This document shows positions 5,640 through 11,141 of a stretch of 11,141 nt of DNA, in pieces. Positions within the stretch are counted from its first letter, which is position 1. Every line of letters begins with the position of its first letter. The notes under the pieces are model-generated. The model was not told the DNA's origin. It saw nothing but the letters and a program-made list of their open reading frames with translations, and did not search any database. The translations under genes and the position numbers were made by a program. Source of the stretch: Planctomycetaceae bacterium (lineage in GTDB: Bacteria; Planctomycetota; Planctomycetia; Pirellulales; Pirellulaceae); assembly GCA_005773145.1 (NCBI GenBank), contig SXHS01000248.1:1-11141 (forward strand), in the 5' to 3' direction.

Positions 5640-7016
5640 ATGGACTATCAAGCTCAACTCGCGACAATCGTGCCGACGCAAATCACGGGACAGATTGTAC
5701 GAACGGTCGGCAATGCGGCGGCAGCGGCCGGCTTTCCCGCCCCCGTAGGATCGCTGGTCGAGATCGAACGGCAGGGGGGGACGCCCATCTCAGGGGAGGT
5801 GATTGGCTTCCAGAACGAGCTAACGTTGGTCTATCCCTTCGGAACCTTGTCGGGCGTGCGGCGGGGCCACCGAATTCGTTTGGTCCAAACGACGCGGTAC
5901 TTGAAAGTGGGAGACGGCCTACTGGGTAGGGTGCTCAATGCGCATGGAAAACCCTTGGATGGCGCCCCGGAGCCGGTCTCTACGGAGCGTGTTCCCTTGG
6001 ACGCCAGCGCGCCGGCCGCAGTAGAACGGCCGCGGATCGATGCACCGCTCTCCACTGGCATCCGCACGTTGGACGCCCTATTGACCTGCGGACGCGGCCA
6101 GCGCATGGGAATATTTTCCGGAGCCGGGGTGGGCAAGAGTACCTGTCTGGGCATGATGGCCCGCTACTCATCGGCCGATGTGATTGTGATTGGTTTGATC
6201 GGCGAACGTGGCCGCGAGGTTAATGAGTTCATCGAGCGTGATTTGGGCCTCGATGGCCTGCGGCGCAGCGTCGTCGTGCTGGCCACCAGCGACGAGCCGG
6301 CACTGCTACGAGTCCAATCAGCATTGGCTGCCACCGCAATCGCCGAGTACTTCCGCAGTCAAGGCAAGGAAGTTTTGTTGCTCATGGATTCGGTCACGAG
6401 ATTTGCCCAAGCCCATCGCGAGGTCGGTTTGGCAGCGGGAGAACCCCCGACGACTCGCGGCTATCCGCCGTCAACCTTCTCGGCCTTGTCCCGGCTTGTG
6501 GAACGGGCCGGCCGAACTCGCGCAGGAAGCATAACCGCGTTCTATTCCGTACTCGTGGATGGCGATGACCCAAACGAACCGATCAGTGACACAATGCGTG
6601 GCCTGTTGGATGGTCATACGTTCCTCTCTCGCAAAATAGCCGCACAGGGGAGATACCCCGCGATCGACGTATTGGAGAGCATCAGCCGCCTCATGTCGGA
6701 TATCGCGCCGCAGCCACACAAGGATGCCGCCCAAACCGTTCGGCAACTCTTGGCTGCCTATCGCGATCACGAAGATTTGATTTCCATCGGTGCCTATCGC
6801 AATGGCAGCAATCCAACCGTTGATACGGCCATCGCCATGCAACCCAGTATCCAGGCTTTTCTGCGACAGCGGGTCGACGAAGTCGTCACGATCGAGCAGG
6901 CCCGTCAGCAGCTGTTGGATTTGGCGGCACGCTGCGCCGGCACGCGAGGCTCCTCCGCCTCCGACGGCACGCCCCGCCCCCAAGCGGCCAACCAACGCAC
7001 CTTGGCAAAGGCTTGA
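5640..7016 (+). CDS. fliI: Flagellum-specific export ATPase FliI
   Basis: 458 residues, a normal FliI length. FliI is the F1-beta-like ATPase hexamer that energises loading of export substrates at the flagellar base. The N-terminal beta-barrel domain covers about 15-100 and ends in GDGLLGRVLNAHGKPLDG. The Walker A motif is GAGVGKST (161-168). The catalytic Glu lies in GERGREV (188-194), and Walker B is EVLLLMDS with D250. The segments TTRGYPPSTFSALSRLVERA (271-290) and GSITAFYSVLVDGDDPNEPI (296-315) are characteristic of FliI/type III ATPases. The last 25 residues form a basic, Ser/Pro-rich tail without evident conservation. AAGG about 7 nt before the ATG supports the start. All catalytic residues are present, so it should be active. 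Confidence 0.97.
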   Translation: MDYQAQLATIVPTQITGQIVRTVGNAAAAAGFPAPVGSLVEIERQGGTPISGEVIGFQNELTLVYPFGTLSGVRRGHRIRLVQTTRYLKVGDGLLGRVLNAHGKPLDGAPEPVSTERVPLDASAPAAVERPRIDAPLSTGIRTLDALLTCGRGQRMGIFSGAGVGKSTCLGMMARYSSADVIVIGLIGERGREVNEFIERDLGLDGLRRSVVVLATSDEPALLRVQSALAATAIAEYFRSQGKEVLLLMDSVTRFAQAHREVGLAAGEPPTTRGYPPSTFSALSRLVERAGRTRAGSITAFYSVLVDGDDPNEPISDTMRGLLDGHTFLSRKIAAQGRYPAIDVLESISRLMSDIAPQPHKDAAQTVRQLLAAYRDHEDLISIGAYRNGSNPTVDTAIAMQPSIQAFLRQRVDEVVTIEQARQQLLDLAARCAGTRGSSASDGTPRPQAANQRTLAKA

Positions 7017-7020
7017 TGAC

Positions 7021-7068
7021 ATGAACCGTCAGCAACGACTTGATCTGCATGAGGCCATTCTGGAATGA
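7021..7068 (+). CDS. Possible 15-codon coupling ORF between fliI and fliJ
   Basis: An ATG at 7021, 4 nt after the fliI stop, opens 15 codons (MNRQQRLDLHEAILE). The stop TGA overlaps the fliJ start as ATGA at 7065-7068. It fills the only gap between fliI and fliJ exactly. Such an arrangement would carry ribosomes from fliI to fliJ. No recognised peptide family and no clear ribosome-binding site are visible, so it may be chance or a remnant of a longer reading frame. Confidence 0.25.
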   Translation: MNRQQRLDLHEAILE

Positions 7069-7520
7069 CACGTTTTAAGTTCCGCCTACAACCCCTGCTC
7101 ATGGTGCGCGAATCGACAAGAGACCGGATGCGCGTCGAATTGGCGCAGGCACACGAGGCCCTGCGGACGGTGGAACAGAAGCAGGCAGAGTTGCAACAAG
7201 AGCAGACGGAAATGCGAAACGCTTTACAGAATGCCTTACGCCCGGGCGCCCTGCCGGTCGATCGCATTCTATCCCTGCAGCGCTACCAGGCTTCGCTGCA
7301 AATACAGCAACATGGCCTCGAACACCAGCGTAAACAGGTCGAACAAGAAATGGAACTGCGCAGGCAACGCTTGACAGAAGCCGACCGTGAAGTGCGCGTA
7401 CTGGAGAAGCTGAGAGAAAAGCAACAATTGCGACATGCCGAAGAGGAGTCCCGGCAGGAGGCCCAGGAGATGAATGAGGTGGCCTTGCAGCGACACCATC
7501 GGGCCGAGGTGAGTCCATGA
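7065..7520 (+). CDS. fliJ: Flagellar export protein FliJ
   Basis: 151 residues, the usual FliJ size. FliJ is the coiled-coil stalk that inserts in the FliI hexamer and links ATPase and export gate, also escorting substrates' chaperones. The start MTRFKFRLQPLLMVRE is the typical FliJ opening (F-x-F-x-L-x-x-L-L-x-x-R-E). The remainder is almost entirely helical and rich in Glu, Gln, Arg and Leu, forming two long coiled-coil stretches (about 15-65 and 70-145). GAGG at 7051-7054 lies 10 nt before the ATG. The stop overlaps the next gene's start as ATGA (7517-7520), implying translational coupling. Confidence 0.92.
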   Translation: MTRFKFRLQPLLMVRESTRDRMRVELAQAHEALRTVEQKQAELQQEQTEMRNALQNALRPGALPVDRILSLQRYQASLQIQQHGLEHQRKQVEQEMELRRQRLTEADREVRVLEKLREKQQLRHAEEESRQEAQEMNEVALQRHHRAEVSP

Positions 7521-8233
7521 ACGCTCTACTCAGCGCCGTAGCAGCGGCCATCGCCTACGTCTGTGTATCGACCGTGATCAGTGGCACGATCGGTCTGTCC
7601 TACCTGTACAGCACAGGAAGACTCAATCCACGGACGGCTGGGCAGATCGTGCAATTGTTGCAGGGGACCGAATTGGTCCCGGCAAAGACCGAAGAGAAAC
7701 CAGCAGCCGAAGCATTGCCCAAGGTGTCCATCGATCAGATCTTGGAGGCGAGGCTCAAGCGGACGATGGAGATTGACATACGCGAATCTCATTTGTCTCA
7801 AGGCCTAACCAACCTTCGCGGTATCTACGAAAGCGTCCTCACCAATCGAACTCGCTATAACGAATTGAAAGAGGGTTTCGACCTCGCCCTGAAACAACTG
7901 GAGGAACAGTGGATCGACTCAGGCATTACCGATGTGCAGCAGAAGCTCGAGCAGATGTCACCAGAACAGGCAAAAGAGCAGATTAAGTTGATGCTCGAAC
8001 GGGACGAAATGCCGGTTGTGGTTGCGATTGTGAATGCCATGCCGGTGAATCGCAGCAAGAAGATTATCGCGCAGTTCCAGTCCAAGGATGAAGCTGAGCA
8101 ACTCTCAAAGATACTAGAGCAATTACGACTCGGCGTGCCGCGCACGACGTTGATCCAAGACACCCGTCGCCGTCTGGCTGAGTTTGAAGCCAAAGTAAGC
8201 AAAGGAGCGGGCAATGCCAATTCCATCCGTTGA
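7517..8233 (+). CDS. Membrane-anchored YlxF/MotE-like flagellar protein
   Basis: 238 residues. A hydrophobic N-terminal helix (about 4-32, with AVAAAIAYVCVSTVISGTIG) serves as a membrane anchor. A short Pro/Glu-rich linker (about 52-70), a long charged helical region (about 70-145) and a C-terminal module (about 147-206) follow. That module carries MSPEQAKEQIKLMLERDEMP, then VVAIVNAMPVNRSKKIIAQF and KILEQL, resembling the MgtE-N-like segment (marking 'all units dead at the site of failure' repeats) of MotE and YlxF. MotE of Rhizobia chaperones the periplasmic MotC, and YlxF is encoded between fliJ and fliK in Bacillus; this gene has exactly that fliJ-fliK position. A role in membrane-proximal assembly is inferred. 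Its end overlaps fliK by 20 nt. Confidence 0.65.
   Translation: MNALLSAVAAAIAYVCVSTVISGTIGLSYLYSTGRLNPRTAGQIVQLLQGTELVPAKTEEKPAAEALPKVSIDQILEARLKRTMEIDIRESHLSQGLTNLRGIYESVLTNRTRYNELKEGFDLALKQLEEQWIDSGITDVQQKLEQMSPEQAKEQIKLMLERDEMPVVVAIVNAMPVNRSKKIIAQFQSKDEAEQLSKILEQLRLGVPRTTLIQDTRRRLAEFEAKVSKGAGNANSIR
8201..8207 (+). promoter_or_regulatory. Ribosome-binding site of fliK inside the preceding gene
   Basis: AAAGGAG lies 6 nt before the fliK ATG at 8214 and within the last codons of the upstream gene. It supports a genuine 20-nt overlap and coupled translation. Confidence 0.75.
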
Positions 8234-9767
8234 TTCACTATCCATCGTCGGTCCCATCGATCGCAGCTCTTCCAAAGGGGCCCCACTGGCCTCGCCTCTC
8301 ACGGCCTTGCCTGCATTTCAAGAACACTTGATGCCAACGGCCAACACGGTATCACGTGCACCCATGCGGGAGTCGACACCGACTCGGACGGATCGGCCGC
8401 AGCCCAACGAATCGTCGCGAAATTCGCCGGAATCGACATCCGAGTCGATCCCCCGCGAATCGAATCGTCCGGAAGCGTCATCGACTCAAGATGCGCCGAG
8501 CGCTGCTGATGAAACGCGGCCTGTGGACGACCGTGCGGACGACTCGGCGGACGACGAAGAAATGGATAAGGATTCCAACGATACAGAAGTCGCGACTTCC
8601 GCCGGGCCAGCAGTCGTGGTGGTCGCCGCCGAGCCCTTGGTGGAGTTGGACACGGCGAAGCATGGCGACGATGAGCCAAAGATAGCCGTGACAAAGGCGG
8701 AGGCTGTCACGACGCCCGAGGCCATTGAAACCTCTCCGCTGACACGCGAGGCCCAGGCAGAAAGCGAACCAGTTGTCGCTCAGCTTGACGGCGACGAGGA
8801 GTCCGATGCCGATCTACGGGCCGTGACTCGGCAGCCGGAAAGGACCGATCGTTTGGACAAGTCCGAACGCACGCGTTCGACTCGACACCGTAGCACGCCG
8901 GCAGCCGACGCCGCCAAAGACCCTCTAAAAACAGCCCCGTTGCCGGCGACCGAGGTTGCTACGGGCGAGACGCAAGTCACGGAGAAGGCTCCTTCGAACG
9001 AAAGCACCGGAGAACCGACGAAGAGCCGTCGCGCCGATGCCGGGGATGAAAAGTCCGTGTCCGCTCCGCCGTTGGCCAACGCTGGCAGCACCTCCGCCGA
9101 GGAACCGATCGTGGTGACGCCGCGATCGACGCGGACTCGTAAGAGCCACAATCGATTGCAGGTCACCATAGAGGCCCTCAGCAAGTCCACTCGTGTGGAT
9201 GCGGCCGATCGCGTAACGACGGAGCCCGTGCCGGCCAGCACCGCAGAGGGGCCGGTCGTATCCCGTCCCTTGGCCCGCATGCTTGAGGCCCGGACGGGTC
9301 GCCTACCGGGTGCGGAAGGGGAAGTGCCGGCGGTGGACCAGGCACGCTTCGCACAGCGGGTGGCGCGGGCCCTCGAAGCGGCCCAGCACCGCGACGGCCC
9401 CATTCGCTTGCGACTGCATCCACCCGAATTAGGCTCTGTCCGTCTGGAAGTGCGCATGTCGTCCGGCGCCATGTCCGCCCGCTTGGAGACCGAAACACCC
9501 GCCGCGCGCACGCTGCTGATGGAAAATCTGGGGACGCTGCGCGACCGCCTGGCGGAGCAGGGGGTGCGGATCGAGAAATTTGATGTGGAGTTGAGCGATC
9601 GTCAGTCCAACTCGTATGCGGGAACACCCCAGCAACACGATCCTCGCCAACCCTGGGCTCCAACTCCAAGGACCGACCACGAACGGATCGCTGCATCCGA
9701 AGCCACTGATCTCACTCGGCCCGTCCGACGATTTACCAGCACCACGGAACTCGATGTCACCATTTAG
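8214..9767 (+). CDS. fliK: Flagellar hook-length control protein FliK
   Basis: 517 residues. FliK is exported during hook growth; its disordered N-terminal part acts as the ruler and its C-terminal domain switches export specificity from hook to filament proteins. Residues 1 to about 350 are low-complexity, rich in Ser, Thr, Pro, Ala, Asp and Glu, as expected for a ruler, with an acidic patch at 105-123. The conserved FliK C-terminal domain is at about 375-460. It contains IRLRLHPPELGSVRLEVRMS (397-416), with the family's L-x-P-x-x-L-G pattern, then ARLETETPAARTLLMENLG and LAEQGVRIEKFDVEL. A 57-residue polar tail follows the domain. The start overlaps the previous gene by 20 nt and has AAAGGAG 6 nt upstream. 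Recognition rests on the C-terminal domain and position before flgD. Confidence 0.92.
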   Translation: MPIPSVDSLSIVGPIDRSSSKGAPLASPLTALPAFQEHLMPTANTVSRAPMRESTPTRTDRPQPNESSRNSPESTSESIPRESNRPEASSTQDAPSAADETRPVDDRADDSADDEEMDKDSNDTEVATSAGPAVVVVAAEPLVELDTAKHGDDEPKIAVTKAEAVTTPEAIETSPLTREAQAESEPVVAQLDGDEESDADLRAVTRQPERTDRLDKSERTRSTRHRSTPAADAAKDPLKTAPLPATEVATGETQVTEKAPSNESTGEPTKSRRADAGDEKSVSAPPLANAGSTSAEEPIVVTPRSTRTRKSHNRLQVTIEALSKSTRVDAADRVTTEPVPASTAEGPVVSRPLARMLEARTGRLPGAEGEVPAVDQARFAQRVARALEAAQHRDGPIRLRLHPPELGSVRLEVRMSSGAMSARLETETPAARTLLMENLGTLRDRLAEQGVRIEKFDVELSDRQSNSYAGTPQQHDPRQPWAPTPRTDHERIAASEATDLTRPVRRFTSTTELDVTI

Positions 9768-9818
9768 GCTTTTTAAGAGTCTCGCATACCAACCGTTTCG
9801 ATCCAAGGAGACCTTCGC

Positions 9819-10253
9819 ATGACACGTGTACCAACCGCCACGGCCAACACGGCAGCAAACCCGACCACCAAACGGGGAGACAACGGTTTGGGGGACGTCG
9901 ATCTGGACCAATTCTTGCAGCTCCTAATCTCAGAGCTGCAGAACCAAGATCCGTTGAATCCGCTCGACAACAGTGAGATGTTGCAACAGATCAGTCAAAT
10001 CCGCGAGATCGGCGCCACCGATAAGCTCTCGAGTACATTGACGACTGTGTTGCGGGGGCAGAATCTATCGACGGCTAGCAACTTGATTGGTCAAGAAATC
10101 GACGCCCTGGCGGATGATGGCAGTAATGTCAAAGGACTCGTCGATCGTGTGTCGATGCAAGAAGACGACAAAGGTGTTTTGAATATTCGAGTGCATGTTG
10201 GCGATAAAAAAATCCAGCTCGACAAGATACGCGGGATCGGCGATGTCGATTAG
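9819..10253 (+). CDS. flgD: Short flagellar hook-cap protein FlgD
   Basis: 144 residues, against about 230 in enterobacteria. FlgD caps the growing hook and is required for adding FlgE. The conserved N-terminal FlgD core is intact: DLDQFLQLLISELQNQDPLN (28-47) followed by PLDNSEMLQQISQIREIGAT (48-67). The region after about 80 (ASNLIGQEIDALADDGS, then a short beta-rich segment to the end) corresponds to the start of the usual C-terminal part. The Ig-like domain of longer FlgD proteins is missing. The end is a normal stop with flgE following after 49 bp, so this looks like a naturally short form, as also known in several phyla, not a broken gene. AAGGAG at 9805-9810 precedes the ATG by 8 nt. 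Confidence 0.92.
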   Translation: MTRVPTATANTAANPTTKRGDNGLGDVDLDQFLQLLISELQNQDPLNPLDNSEMLQQISQIREIGATDKLSSTLTTVLRGQNLSTASNLIGQEIDALADDGSNVKGLVDRVSMQEDDKGVLNIRVHVGDKKIQLDKIRGIGDVD

Positions 10254-10302
10254 GACGCGGAATGTCGTGCTGCTGAGAATAAAAAAATAGGGAGCATAAA
10301 CA

Positions 10303-11141
10303 ATGGGTCTTCAATCGGCATTAACAACCGCCTTGACCGGGTTGTCCGCGGCAGAAGCGCAGATTGACGTGATTGGCAATAATCTGGCCAATGCGCAAAC
10401 GGTGGGCTTCAAGTCCTCCAAGGTGGCATTCGCGACGCAGTTCCTGCAGACGCTGGGGCTCGGGTCCGCCCCCTCTGCGGACAACGGCGGTACCAATCCC
10501 CGCCAGACGGGGCTCGGCGTTCAAGTCGCGGAGATCACGCCCAATTTTAGTCAGGGAACGGTGGAAGTCAGTACCAATCCGTCGGACTTGGCCATCCAGG
10601 GGGACGGGTTCTTCATGGTGGAGGGACCGTCCGGCGAACGTCTCTATTCGCGTAACGGCATCTTCAAGATCAATTCCGATAGCGAACTCGTGACCCTATC
10701 GGGGAATCGGCTACTTGGGTTCGGCATTAACGACAATTTCGAGTTGCAGACCACCCAGCTTGAGCCAATCCAGATTGCGATCGGCGGTGCGGCCGTGGCC
10801 CAAGCCACGCAGAATGTCAAAATGGAAGGTGTGCTGACGCCGATCGGTGATATTGCCAACACGGCCGGCGTGATCGAAAGCGCTCGAATGACCGACTCGG
10901 CAGTGCCACGCGCCGACGGATCGGCGGTCGGCGTGGACGTGGCACCGCTTCCAGTATTTGGTGGATCCGTGGCCACCGCCAACGCCGCGGGCGGATTGAC
11001 CGGGGCACAAACGTATCAATATCGATTGGCGTTTGCCGACGCGTCGGGAACGGAGAGCGTCGCGTCGGGCCCCATCTCCGCCACGTTGGGGGCCAGTGAC
11101 AATCAGGTGACCTTAACCGGACTGCCGACCAGCACGCTTTA
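10303..11141 (+). CDS. flgE: Flagellar hook protein FlgE, N-terminal 279 codons (3' truncated by window edge)
   Basis: FlgE polymerises into the hook that links rod and filament. The N-terminal polymerisation region is clear: ALTGLSAAEAQIDVIGNNLA (10-29) followed by NAQTVGFKSS (30-39). Next come the family motifs LAIQGDGFFMV (96-106), YSRNGIF (115-121) and ATQNVKMEGVL (168-178). From about residue 230 the protein departs from the standard hook: TYQYRLAFADASGTESVASG (237-256), then VTLTGLPTSTL at the window end, reads like a fibronectin type III-type beta-sandwich insertion. FlgE is followed beyond the window, so total length and further inserts are unknown. AGGGAG at 10289-10294, 8 nt upstream, sets the start. 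The leader before it is A-rich, with a run of seven A. Confidence 0.93.
   Translation, partial: MGLQSALTTALTGLSAAEAQIDVIGNNLANAQTVGFKSSKVAFATQFLQTLGLGSAPSADNGGTNPRQTGLGVQVAEITPNFSQGTVEVSTNPSDLAIQGDGFFMVEGPSGERLYSRNGIFKINSDSELVTLSGNRLLGFGINDNFELQTTQLEPIQIAIGGAAVAQATQNVKMEGVLTPIGDIANTAGVIESARMTDSAVPRADGSAVGVDVAPLPVFGGSVATANAAGGLTGAQTYQYRLAFADASGTESVASGPISATLGASDNQVTLTGLPTSTL

Noticed and set aside
8780..9511. A 243-codon minus-strand frame opposite fliK.
   Set aside because: Low-complexity shadow of the FliK ruler region, with no motif, promoter or start signal.
10206..10212. Run of seven A inside flgD as a programmed frameshift site.
   Set aside because: The reading frame is T-AAA-AAA-A, not the A-AAA-AAA layout of a -1 slippery site, and the zero frame gives a plausible FlgD end. 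Slippage by the polymerase is possible but unsupported.

Overview
This window is almost entirely one flagellar gene cluster read left to right. It begins inside the 3' end of a gene for a sigma54-dependent (NtrC-family) regulator, of which only the DNA-binding domain is present. A 571-bp non-coding stretch follows. Then come flgB, flgC, fliE, fliF, fliG, fliH, fliI, fliJ, a gene for a membrane-anchored YlxF/MotE-like protein, fliK, flgD and the first 279 codons of flgE, which runs off the right edge. The gene order, the short FlgD, the divergent FliG and an inverted repeat of a type I recall from planctomycete genomes suggest Planctomycetota, probably Pirellulales-like. That placement is inference from style and memory and was not tested by search.

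The coding part (759-11141) is tightly packed. Gaps are 0 to about 50 bp. ATGA-type or longer overlaps couple fliJ with the ylxF/motE-like gene and that gene with fliK. No intrinsic terminator is visible inside it, so a transcript of more than 10 kb is likely. The products build the rod base (FlgB, FlgC, FliE), the MS ring (FliF), the rotor/switch (FliG), the export ATPase complex (FliH, FliI, FliJ), the hook-length ruler (FliK), the hook cap (FlgD) and the hook (FlgE).

The non-coding stretch 188-758 has two parts. The left part (about 230-475) is a run of hairpins containing two inverted copies of a 24-bp element. The right part looks like a complete sigma54 control region. It has two nearly identical 16-bp dyads (CGGCA-N5-TGCCG plus a shared 3' C) exactly 22 bp apart at 560-575 and 582-597. 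About 135 bp further on, at 729-744, lies a near-consensus sigma54 promoter, CGGCACGACAATTGCT, with GG-N10-GC spacing. The predicted start point is only about 4 nt before the flgB ATG, so the flgB mRNA would be practically leaderless. The obvious hypothesis is that the regulator whose Fis-type DNA-binding domain ends at 187 binds the paired dyads and switches on the whole flagellar operon.

The main protein oddities are three. FliG lacks the acidic torque-helix pair (Q and R where E. coli has D288/D289). FlgE carries what looks like a fibronectin-III-like insertion starting near residue 230. A 15-codon open frame sits exactly between fliI and fliJ and overlaps the fliJ start.
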